From contig NZ_MACI01000014.1 of assembly GCF_001884105.1 (NCBI RefSeq), forward strand, positions 1 through 64,000: a stretch of DNA of 64,000 nt. Direction: 5' to 3'. The stretch comes from Bacillus luti. Its GTDB lineage: Bacteria; Bacillota; Bacilli; Bacillales; Bacillaceae_G. The position numbers and the translations under genes are program-made. The notes beneath the pieces are model-generated. The model did not search any database. It had not been told where the DNA came from and was given only the letters and a program-made list of their open reading frames with translations. Positions 1 to 6,806 of the stretch are shown here, in pieces (within the stretch, counting starts at the first letter, position 1; each line of letters starts with the position of its first letter).

Positions 1-126
1 TTTGTCTTGTTTGTCTTGTTTGTCTTGTTTGTCTTGTTTGTCTTGTTTGTCTTGTTTGTCTTGTTTGTCTTGCTTGTCTTGTTTGTCCTGTTTGTCTTGT
101 TTGTCTTGTTTGTCTTGCTTGTCCTG
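1..126. repeat. 9-bp tandem repeat (VNTR-like), 14 units visible
   Basis: The plus-strand unit is TTTGTCTTG, repeated in perfect register from base 1 to 126. Only single-base C/T variants occur, in the units at 73, 82 and 118. Because 9 is a multiple of 3, copy-number change keeps the reading frame of the encoded (QDK)n protein. The array continues beyond the left edge. Confidence 0.95.
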
Positions 127-243
127 TGTGTCTAGTTCATGCGAGTCTGCATTTAATTCAGAATCCTCTTCCTGTTTATAACTTTTATTTTGAAACTGTA
201 TTCTATAAATCTTCATTCTATTCTTTTTTCTATGCTTTGGCAT
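1..243 (-). CDS. (QDK)n tandem-repeat protein, N-terminal part (runs off the left edge)
   Basis: The minus-strand ATG at 243-241 is preceded by GAAAGGGG six bases upstream. The first 45 or so residues are basic and then acidic (MPKHRKKNRMK..., later EEDSELNADSHELD). From about residue 44 the frame becomes Gln-Asp-Lys triplets. These come from at least 14 copies of a 9-bp unit that run to the window edge without a stop. There is no signal peptide or membrane segment in the visible part. The function is unknown. The very hydrophilic low-complexity protein could be spore-surface related, but that is only a guess. The C-terminus lies outside the window. Confidence 0.7.
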   Translation of the reverse strand, partial: MPKHRKKNRMKIYRIQFQNKSYKQEEDSELNADSHELDTQDKQDKQDKQDKQDKQDKQDKQDKQDKQDKQDKQDKQDKQDK

Positions 244-490
244 GGGAATCCCCTTTCAAAATACTTTATTTTATTCTATTCTATGTAATTTAATAGAGTT
301 TGACTGGACAATAGTTAGACGAGTATCTTGAATAGGTATTTGTTTTTGATTTGATTCGAAATATTATATTTTTCGTTATTATATTTTCATGTTTTAAAAA
401 AAAATAGTGTTTTTTTGTTTTAAATACAACTAGACAACTAAACACTAATCTATTTTCATACAGTTATGTGTTAAAAGCGTGTTGTTTTAT

Positions 491-505
491 AACACACTGT
501 GTGTT
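491..505. promoter_or_regulatory. Palindrome, candidate upstream activator site of the PTS operon
   Basis: AACACAC-T-GTGTGTT is a perfect 15-bp inverted repeat. A second inverted pair, TGTGTTA (467-473) and TAACACA (490-496), overlaps it. It lies about 85 bp upstream of the sigma-54 -24 element, where NtrC/LevR-type activators usually bind. Assignment to the regulator at 6807-9482 is inference. Confidence 0.5.
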
Positions 506-524
506 TTTCGAGGGACACACTAAT

Positions 525-538
525 TGAAAGCGTTAACA
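525..538 (+). promoter_or_regulatory. cre site (CcpA operator)
   Basis: TGAAAGCGTTAACA fits the Bacillus cre consensus TGWAANCGNTNWCA at every position. It lies between the palindrome and the sigma-54 promoter, so bound CcpA could block activator-polymerase looping. HprK (49082) and Crh (59428), which control CcpA, are encoded in this same window. Confidence 0.85.
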
Positions 539-587
539 CACAAAGAAAAAGCTCAAAAAAGTGTTGATTTTAGCGGTTTTGAAAAGT

Positions 588-603
588 TGGCACGCTACTT
601 GCA
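588..603 (+). promoter_or_regulatory. Sigma-54 (SigL) -24/-12 promoter
   Basis: TGGCAC-N5-TTGCA matches the sigma-54 consensus exactly. The GG (589-590) and GC (601-602) are ten bases apart, as required. The first gene of the PTS operon starts 67 bp downstream. Promoters of this class depend on an AAA+ activator such as the one encoded at 6807-9482. Confidence 0.92.
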
Positions 604-669
604 TTAATAAATAGCGTAAAGAAAAATAAATAACATAAATTTTTTATACTACACAAGGGGGATTTTCAA

Positions 670-972
670 ATGAATATTTTATTATGTTGCTCAGCAGGGA
701 TGTCTACAAGTTTACTAGTTACAAAAATGGAAGCGGCTGCAAAAGCTCGCGGTCTAGAAGGAAAGATTTGGGCTGTATCTGGGGATGCAGTAAAAAACAA
801 TATCGATCAAGCAGATGTATTATTACTAGGACCACAAGTTCGTTACATGCTTTCTTCAATGAAAACGCTTGCTGATGAGAAAAACATTGGAATCGATGTT
901 ATTAATCCAATGCACTACGGCATGATGAATGGAGAAGCAGTTTTAGATCACGCATTAACACTTAAAAAATAA
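670..972 (+). CDS. celA: PTS system lactose/cellobiose-family IIB component
   Basis: This 100-residue cytoplasmic IIB protein carries phosphate from IIA to the sugar crossing IIC. The start [17 protein letters not shown] holds the typical CSAGMSTS loop, with Cys7 as the likely phosphorylated residue. The length is normal for the family. The ATG follows an AGGGGG Shine-Dalgarno and is the first gene after the sigma-54 promoter. IIC follows after 16 bp. The family takes up cellobiose, lichenan oligosaccharides or diacetylchitobiose. The ChbG-like gene at the operon end favours chitobiose, but the sequence alone does not settle the substrate. Confidence 0.93.
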   Translation: MNILLCCSAGMSTSLLVTKMEAAAKARGLEGKIWAVSGDAVKNNIDQADVLLLGPQVRYMLSSMKTLADEKNIGIDVINPMHYGMMNGEAVLDHALTLKK

Positions 973-988
973 TTAGGGGGGAAGCGAA

Positions 989-2296
989 ATGCAAAAGTTT
1001 ATTGCATTTATGGAGAAGTATTTAGTTCCAGTCGCAGGTAGAATTGGGTCGCAGCGTCACTTAGTTGCGATCCGTGATGGATTTATCGCAGTTATGCCTC
1101 TTATCTTAGTTGGATCATTTGCAATACTTGTTAATAACTTACCAGTGGATGCATTCCAAAAACTTATGAAAGGTGCATTCGGGGACGTTTGGAAAGATAT
1201 CGGCGGTGGTATGTGGGCAGGTTCCTTCGCTATACTGGCCCTCATAGTTGCAGTAGGGATAAGTTATAATTTAGCGAAATCTTACGGCGTTGACGCGTTG
1301 TCAGCAGCAATTATTACATTCGGTGCCTTAATTATTATTTCTCCGACAACGCCAAAAGAAGGCGGTATTGATTTAGCATGGACAGGATCACAAGGTTTAT
1401 TCGTTTCTATCATTGTAGCTCTTCTTGTAACAGAGGTATTTAGGTTCTTTGTTCAAAGGGATATTACAATTAAAATGCCAGATGGTGTTCCACCAGCAGT
1501 AATGAAATCATTCGCAGCGTTAGTTCCAGCATTCGTTATTTTAATCGTAACAGCAAGTATTCAATTAGCAGTGAAATTAGCAGGAACAAGTATTCATAAA
1601 ATCGTATTTGAAACAATTCAAGTACCATTACAAGGTTTAGCAGGTACATTACCAAGTGCAATTATTGTAGCGTTACTTATTCACGTATTATGGTTCTTCG
1701 GATTACATGGTCCTAATATCGTTGGTGGTATTATTGACCCGATTTATTTACCAGCATTAGAAAAAAATATTAAATTATTTAACGATGGTATGTCTGCATA
1801 TGACGTACCGCATATTTTCACAAAACCTTTCTTTGATGTATATGTATATATCGGTGGATCAGGTGCAACATTAGCATTCCTAGTAGCGGTAATGCTTGTT
1901 GCAAAAAGTGCACAGCTTCGTGGTGTAGGCCGTGTATCTATCGGTCCTGGTTTCTTTAACATTAACGAACCAGTTATTTTCGGTACACCAATTGTATTAA
2001 ACCCAGCGTTAATCATTCCATTCGTACTTACACCAGTTGTATTAGTAATTACTTCTTATACAGCAATTTCTTTAGGATGGGTGCCAAAAACAGTTGCTTT
2101 AGTTCCATGGACAATGCCACCAATCTTTAGTGGGTATCTTGTAGCAGGCGGAAGCATCGCTGGTGCAGCATTACAAGTAGTAAACTTTGCGATTGCAGTA
2201 GTAATTTACTATCCATTCGTATTAATGTGTGACCGTACGTATGTACAAGCTGCAAAAGCTGAAACAAAAGGAAGCGACAATTCAGTATCACTTTAA
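989..2296 (+). CDS. celB: PTS system lactose/cellobiose-family IIC permease
   Basis: This 435-residue membrane permease has about ten hydrophobic segments. It forms the translocation pore and accepts phosphate from the IIB encoded just upstream. Family landmarks are the loop GLHGPNIVGG near residue 238 and the NINEPVIFG motif near residue 325. The length is typical of CelB/LicC/ChbC. An AGGGGGG Shine-Dalgarno precedes the ATG. A stem-loop follows the gene, before the IIA gene. The exact disaccharide cannot be read from the sequence. Confidence 0.93.
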   Translation: MQKFIAFMEKYLVPVAGRIGSQRHLVAIRDGFIAVMPLILVGSFAILVNNLPVDAFQKLMKGAFGDVWKDIGGGMWAGSFAILALIVAVGISYNLAKSYGVDALSAAIITFGALIIISPTTPKEGGIDLAWTGSQGLFVSIIVALLVTEVFRFFVQRDITIKMPDGVPPAVMKSFAALVPAFVILIVTASIQLAVKLAGTSIHKIVFETIQVPLQGLAGTLPSAIIVALLIHVLWFFGLHGPNIVGGIIDPIYLPALEKNIKLFNDGMSAYDVPHIFTKPFFDVYVYIGGSGATLAFLVAVMLVAKSAQLRGVGRVSIGPGFFNINEPVIFGTPIVLNPALIIPFVLTPVVLVITSYTAISLGWVPKTVALVPWTMPPIFSGYLVAGGSIAGAALQVVNFAIAVVIYYPFVLMCDRTYVQAAKAETKGSDNSVSL

Positions 2297-2305
2297 AAAG
2301 TATTA

Positions 2306-2334
2306 TTCTGACGAGTTTTTATAGCTCGTCAGAA
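2306..2334 (+). other. Intra-operon stem-loop between IIC and IIA genes
   Basis: TTCTGACGAG and CTCGTCAGAA form a perfect 10-bp stem with a 9-base loop. No run of T follows, so this is more likely an mRNA-stabilising or processing hairpin than a full terminator. The remaining bases to 2478 show no convincing promoter or ORF. Confidence 0.6.
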
Positions 2335-2478
2335 CAATTACCTTTATATCATGTTCAAAAAGATGAAATACATCTATAAGAACACCAAACTATCATTAAT
2401 AAATTAATACTTTAATAGAGATGTTCAAACTGAAGGGGTATTTAAATCGGTTGAACCATAATAGAGAGGGCGGTAATT

Positions 2479-2802
2479 ATGATGACTACAGCAGAACAAA
2501 TTCCATTCCAATTGATTTTAAATAGTGGTAATGCACGAAGCTTTGCAATGGAGGCACTTCAATTTGCCAAACAGGGGAAAATGGCAGAGGCTGATGAAGC
2601 GATGGTAAAGGCGAAAGAAGCGATTAATGAAGCGCATCATTTCCAAACAGAGCTCATACAATCAGAAGCAAGAGGAGAAAAAACAGAGATTAGTGTTCTT
2701 TTAATTCACGCACAAGATCATTTAATGAATGCGATTACAGTAAAAGAATTAGCAGCAGAATTTATTGACCTTTATAAAAAGTTAGAAGCGAAAGGGGAAT
2801 AA
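2479..2802 (+). CDS. celC: PTS system lactose/cellobiose-family IIA component
   Basis: This 107-residue, mostly helical cytoplasmic protein takes phosphate from HPr and gives it to IIB. The IIA motif HAQDHLM is at residues 77-83, and one of its two histidines is the phosphorylation site. Family members are trimers of three-helix bundles. A GAGGGCGG Shine-Dalgarno precedes the start; ATG at 2482 is an alternative. The GH4 gene follows after 3 bp, so the two are likely translationally coupled. Confidence 0.92.
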   Translation: MMTTAEQIPFQLILNSGNARSFAMEALQFAKQGKMAEADEAMVKAKEAINEAHHFQTELIQSEARGEKTEISVLLIHAQDHLMNAITVKELAAEFIDLYKKLEAKGE

Positions 2803-2805
2803 AGC

Positions 2806-4131
2806 ATGACTGGAATTAAAATTGCTACAATCGGCGGTGGATCTAGTTATACACCAGAGTTAATTGAAGGATTTATTAAACGTTATGATGAGCTTCCTGT
2901 TCGTGAAATTTGGTTAGTAGATATTGAGGCAGGAAAAGAAAAGTTAGAAATCGTTGGTAACTTAGCGAAACGTATGGTGAAAAAATCAGGTTTACCAATT
3001 GAGGTACATTTAACGCTTGATCGCCGAGAGGCATTGAAGGATGCTGACTTCGTAACAACGCAGCTTCGCGTTGGTTTATTAGAAGCACGTGCAAAAGATG
3101 AAGCAATTCCGTTAAAATATGATGTAATCGGTCAGGAAACGAATGGTCCTGGTGGTTTATTCAAAGCACTGAGAACGATTCCTGTTATTTTAGATATTTG
3201 TAAGGATATGGAGGAGCTTTGTCCGAATGCATGGTTAATTAACTTTGCGAACCCAGCAGGTATGGTAACAGAAGCGGTTCTTCGTTATACAAATATTCAA
3301 AGAGTAGTTGGTCTATGTAACGTTCCAATTGGAATTCGCATGGGTCTTGCAAGATTACTGGAAGTAGATGCAAGTCGTGTCCACGTTGATTTTGCAGGTT
3401 TAAATCACATGGTATACGGATTAGACGTATATTTAGATGGCGTAAGTGTAATGGATCGTGTGTTAGAGCTTGTAACAGATCCGGAAAAGCAAATTACGAT
3501 GGAAAATATTGCAGCGCTTAACTGGGAGCCAGACTTTATTCGCGGCCTTCGTGCAATTCCATGCCCATACCACCGTTACTACTACAAAACACGTGAAATG
3601 TTAGAAGAAGAGAAAGAAGCTTCGGTTGAAAAAGGTACACGTGCAGAAGTAGTAAAACAATTAGAAGATGATTTATTCGAGTTATATAAAGACCCGAACT
3701 TAGATATTAAACCACCACAATTAGAAAAACGTGGAGGCGCTTATTATAGTGATGCAGCATGTAGCTTAATTACATCTATTTACAATAATAAAGGTGATAT
3801 CCAGCCTGTTAATACACGAAACAACGGAACAATTGCAAGCTTACCACATGATTCTGCTGTTGAAGTGAACTGTATTATTACGAAAGAAGGTCCAAAACCA
3901 ATTGCGGTCGGAGATCTTCCAGTACCAGTTCGCGGTTTAGTACAACAAATTAAATCATTTGAGCGCACAACAATTGAAGCTGCTGTTACAGGTGATTATC
4001 ATAAGGCGCTGCTTGCTATGACAATTAATCCACTTGTACCATCAGATAAAGTTGCAAAACAAATTTTAGATGAAATGTTGGAAGCACATAAAGAATATCT
4101 TCCACAATTCTTCAAAAAGGTAGAGAAGTAA
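2806..4131 (+). CDS. chbF: GH4 family 6-phospho-glycosidase (CelF/LicH/ChbF type)
   Basis: This 441-residue cytoplasmic enzyme hydrolyses the phosphorylated disaccharide delivered by the PTS. The N-terminal NAD-binding fold starts with IATIGGGSSYTPELI. Family 4 features follow: the INFANPAGM loop near residue 145, the metal-binding Cys in GLCNVPIG near 170, and GLNHM near 199. GH4 enzymes use NAD+ and Mn2+ in an unusual redox-elimination mechanism. Identity as a cellobiose or a chitobiose 6-phosphate hydrolase is open. The adjacent ChbG homologue resembles the E. coli chb operon. Confidence 0.92.
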   Translation: MTGIKIATIGGGSSYTPELIEGFIKRYDELPVREIWLVDIEAGKEKLEIVGNLAKRMVKKSGLPIEVHLTLDRREALKDADFVTTQLRVGLLEARAKDEAIPLKYDVIGQETNGPGGLFKALRTIPVILDICKDMEELCPNAWLINFANPAGMVTEAVLRYTNIQRVVGLCNVPIGIRMGLARLLEVDASRVHVDFAGLNHMVYGLDVYLDGVSVMDRVLELVTDPEKQITMENIAALNWEPDFIRGLRAIPCPYHRYYYKTREMLEEEKEASVEKGTRAEVVKQLEDDLFELYKDPNLDIKPPQLEKRGGAYYSDAACSLITSIYNNKGDIQPVNTRNNGTIASLPHDSAVEVNCIITKEGPKPIAVGDLPVPVRGLVQQIKSFERTTIEAAVTGDYHKALLAMTINPLVPSDKVAKQILDEMLEAHKEYLPQFFKKVEK

Positions 4132-4132
4132 A

Positions 4133-4161
4133 AAGCGGCGCTATTTAGCCCGCTTTTTTTC
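4133..4161 (+). terminator. Weak terminator/attenuator between chbF and chbG
   Basis: AAGCGG and CCGCTT pair around an 11-base loop and are followed by a T run. The stem is short, so partial read-through into the downstream deacetylase gene is likely. Confidence 0.6.
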
Positions 4162-4184
4162 TTATATTAGTAGGAGGGATTTAA

Positions 4185-4889
4185 GTGATTCAATTAATCG
4201 TAAATGCAGATGATTTCGGGCTTACAGAAGGTACAAATTACGGCATTATTGATGGACATATAAATGGACTTGTAAATTCAACGACGATGATGATGAATAT
4301 GCCAGGGACAGAGCATGCGGTACACTTAGCGAAAGAGTATAAAACGCTGGGAGTAGGCGTACACCTCGTATTAACGGCAGGAGAACCACTTTTAAAGAAT
4401 GTACCATCACTTGTAGGGGCAGATGGAGCGTTTCATAAACAAAGTGTCGTAAGGGAAGGGAATATAAATCCAGAAGAAGTTGAAAGAGAATGGACTGCCC
4501 AAATTGAGAAGTTTTTATCTTACGGATTAATACCGACTCATTTAGATAGTCATCATCATGTGCATGGTTTACCAATCTTACACGATGTTCTTGAGAGATT
4601 AGCGGCTAAATATAATGTTCCGATTCGTCGTTGTGAGGAAGAGAGAGCGGTGCACCCATTTTCTGATGTGTTTTACAGTGATTTTTATGCGGATGGTGTG
4701 ACGGAAGACTATTTTGAGAAGTTAGGAGCACGCGTACAAGACGGGCAATCGGTAGAAATTATGGTTCATCCAGCTTATATTGATCCAGAGCTTGTGAAAC
4801 GTTCTTCTTACGTAATGGATCGAGTGAAGGAATTACGTATTTTAACAGAGAGTAAGTTACCTGAAGGAATAGAGCTTGTGAAGTTTTAA
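4185..4889 (+). CDS. chbG: Carbohydrate deacetylase, ChbG/YdjC family
   Basis: This 234-residue protein opens with [18 protein letters not shown], the metal-binding Asp-Asp motif of ChbG/YdjC. The histidines in [11 protein letters not shown] near residue 120 complete the metal site, and MVHPAY near 194 is also characteristic. In E. coli, ChbG mono-deacetylates chitobiose-phosphate so that ChbF can cleave it and the regulator can sense it. The start is GTG with TAGGAGGG upstream. As last gene of the PTS operon it is the best hint that the substrate is an N-acetylated disaccharide, although YdjC proteins also occur in cellobiose operons. Confidence 0.9.
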   Translation: MIQLIVNADDFGLTEGTNYGIIDGHINGLVNSTTMMMNMPGTEHAVHLAKEYKTLGVGVHLVLTAGEPLLKNVPSLVGADGAFHKQSVVREGNINPEEVEREWTAQIEKFLSYGLIPTHLDSHHHVHGLPILHDVLERLAAKYNVPIRRCEEERAVHPFSDVFYSDFYADGVTEDYFEKLGARVQDGQSVEIMVHPAYIDPELVKRSSYVMDRVKELRILTESKLPEGIELVKF

Positions 4890-4893
4890 TAGA

Positions 4894-4926
4894 AAACGAC
4901 GGCTACATAATGCCGTCGTTTTTTTG
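4894..4926 (+). terminator. Rho-independent terminator of the PTS operon
   Basis: AAACGACGGC and GCCGTCGTTT form a 10-bp stem with an 8-base loop and a T run. It sits between convergent genes. Confidence 0.9.
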
Positions 4927-4929
4927 TGC

Positions 4930-6111
4930 TTACACAATGGATAAAATATATCCGCCGAAGGCCCCGATTATAACGATAACCCAAGGTGGTGTTTTCCAAA
5001 AAGCTAGTAAGCAAAATAGAAGAGAAGCAAAGACAAAATCTACAGAATTCATAATTGTACTCGTCCAAATCGGATCGTAAAATGCTGCTAGTAAAATACC
5101 GACAACGGCTGCATTGACTCCAAGTAGTGCGCCTTGTATGTAAGATATTTTTCTCACACTGTCCCAAAATGGTAAAACACCGATAACAAGCAAGAAGGCA
5201 GGAAGAAAGATAGCGATTGTTGCGAGTATGGCCCCGGGTGTCCCGTTTAACACTGCCCCTATATAAGAGGCGAATGTAAATAGTGGTCCTGGTACTGCTT
5301 GTGTTAATCCGTATCCAGCTAGGAACTGCTCTTTCGTCATCATTCCATTTTGTACAAACTCACCTTCAAGAAGGGGTAGCACGACGTGTCCGCCTCCAAA
5401 TACAAGTGCGCCAGAGCGATAGAAACTATCAAATAAAGCGATGTAATACGAGAACGGTCTTAACATTGGTAGCAGTAGTAATAGTCCGAAGAATAAGACG
5501 AGACAAGAAACTGCTATCTTTTTTGAAATAGGTACTTTTATATGTTGAGATTGGCTAATTGGTTGGTTGCGGTATAAAAACCAGCCGATAAAGCCAGATA
5601 CTATAATGAGAATGACTTGTGTCCAGCTATTTGGCCATAGTAAGGCGATTGCGGCAGTAATAATAGCAATCGTCGCACGATTTCGGTCTGGCGTTAATTT
5701 TTGCGCCATTCCCCATATTGCATGAGCGACAATAGCGACTGCTACAAGTTTTAGTCCATGAATCCAGCCAGCACTTCCAAGATCGAACTGATTAAGGAAT
5801 GAGGCGAAGAAAACTAAAACAAGCACAGACGGTAAAGTGAATCCAATCCATGAAATAATAGCTCCTAATAACCCACCTCTTAATAAACCAACTCCCATGC
5901 CGACTTGGCTACTGGCAGGTCCAGGAAGGAATTGACATAGTGCGACTAAATCACCATAGCTCTTTTCATCCATCCATTTTCGTTTTTGTACGTATTCGTG
6001 ATGGAAATAACCAAGATGGGCGACAGGACCACCAAATGAAGTAAGTCCTAATTGAAATGAGACGAGAAAAATCTCTAATAATGTGTGAAAAGTGTATTTG
6101 TTGTTTTTCAA
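4930..6111 (-). CDS. chrA: Chromate transporter, CHR family (ChrA)
   Basis: This 393-residue polytopic membrane protein has two homologous CHR halves. Each carries the family signature: FGGPVAHLGYFH and QFLPGPASSQVG in the first, FGGGHVVLPLLEGEF and TQAVPGPLFTFASYIG in the second. Two-domain CHR proteins export chromate in resistant bacteria; many chromosomal homologues have an unproven substrate. The start is TTG at 6111 with AGGGGG five bases upstream. It stands alone, convergent to the PTS operon. Confidence 0.88.
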   Translation of the reverse strand: MKNNKYTFHTLLEIFLVSFQLGLTSFGGPVAHLGYFHHEYVQKRKWMDEKSYGDLVALCQFLPGPASSQVGMGVGLLRGGLLGAIISWIGFTLPSVLVLVFFASFLNQFDLGSAGWIHGLKLVAVAIVAHAIWGMAQKLTPDRNRATIAIITAAIALLWPNSWTQVILIIVSGFIGWFLYRNQPISQSQHIKVPISKKIAVSCLVLFFGLLLLLPMLRPFSYYIALFDSFYRSGALVFGGGHVVLPLLEGEFVQNGMMTKEQFLAGYGLTQAVPGPLFTFASYIGAVLNGTPGAILATIAIFLPAFLLVIGVLPFWDSVRKISYIQGALLGVNAAVVGILLAAFYDPIWTSTIMNSVDFVFASLLFCLLAFWKTPPWVIVIIGAFGGYILSIV

Positions 6112-6298
6112 AGGAACCCCCTATAATGTTTTTCTATGTGCATTATACAAGAGGTAGTAAAGTAAAAGAAACGATTTCAATGTAAAGATTGTGTGAATCT
6201 TTACATTGAAATTAAAATTGAAAAAGTCATAAATGATTATGTATAAACCATAAAGTAGTAGAAGTAGTGCTGGGAAATTTATATAAGGAGAATGCCTT

Positions 6299-6712
6299 AT
6301 GACAACACACTTTTTTGCGAGGTTAACAGGGAAGAGGGAAGTGCCTCCTGTAAATACAGAAGCTTTTGGGGTAGCAGAGTTTATTTTTAGTGATGATTTA
6401 ACGAAATTGCATTACAGAGTCATACTAAAAAATATAGAGAAGGTCACATCGTGTCAAATTCATTTAGGAAAGTCCGCTCAAATAGGTCCTATTGTTTTAT
6501 ATTTGTACGGTCCGCTAGAACAGGGGATTAGTTTGAATGAGGGGAGTATTACCGGTGTAATAAATGCGGAGGATTTCGAAGGGCCTTTACAGGGGAAATC
6601 ATTTGTTCACTTTCTTCAAGAAATCATTCAAGCAAATGTATATGTAAATGTTCATACGAAATCACATAAAAGAGGAGAAATAAGAGGACGGATTAGAAAA
6701 GTAAAGAAGTAA
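6299..6712 (+). CDS. CHRD domain protein
   Basis: This 137-residue protein fits the CHRD (chordin) domain. It has the opening LTGKREVPPVNTEAFG, the central IHLGKSAQIGPIVLYL, and a C-terminal stretch ending NVHTKSHKRGEIRGRI. In animals CHRD is a beta-rich repeat; bacterial members have no established role. There is no signal peptide in the frame, which is unusual for CHRD proteins since many are exported. AAGGAG precedes the ATG. It appears monocistronic. Confidence 0.8.
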   Translation: MTTHFFARLTGKREVPPVNTEAFGVAEFIFSDDLTKLHYRVILKNIEKVTSCQIHLGKSAQIGPIVLYLYGPLEQGISLNEGSITGVINAEDFEGPLQGKSFVHFLQEIIQANVYVNVHTKSHKRGEIRGRIRKVKK

Positions 6713-6716
6713 ATGA

Positions 6717-6747
6717 AAAGGCTGTTCCAAATAGGAACAGCCTTTTC
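6717..6747. terminator. Bidirectional terminator
   Basis: AAAAGGCTGTTCC and GGAACAGCCTTTT form a 13-bp stem with a 5-base loop, with A and T runs on either side. It serves the CHRD gene and can also serve the minus-strand regulator. Confidence 0.85.
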
Positions 6748-6806
6748 GAATTAGATAGGATGATGCTTATTGACGGTAAATTCATATATTTTGAAAATCA
6801 CCTAGT

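Noticed and set aside
1..126. CRISPR-like array
   Set aside because: Units are 9 bp in direct tandem with no spacers, and the frame is coding on the minus strand.
4246..4575. 109-codon antisense ORF in chbG
   Set aside because: The composition is biased by the His-rich sense sequence and there is no ribosome-binding site.
4886..5167. 93-codon minus-strand ORF
   Set aside because: It lies in another frame over the 3' end of chrA and over the terminator; it is a shadow frame.
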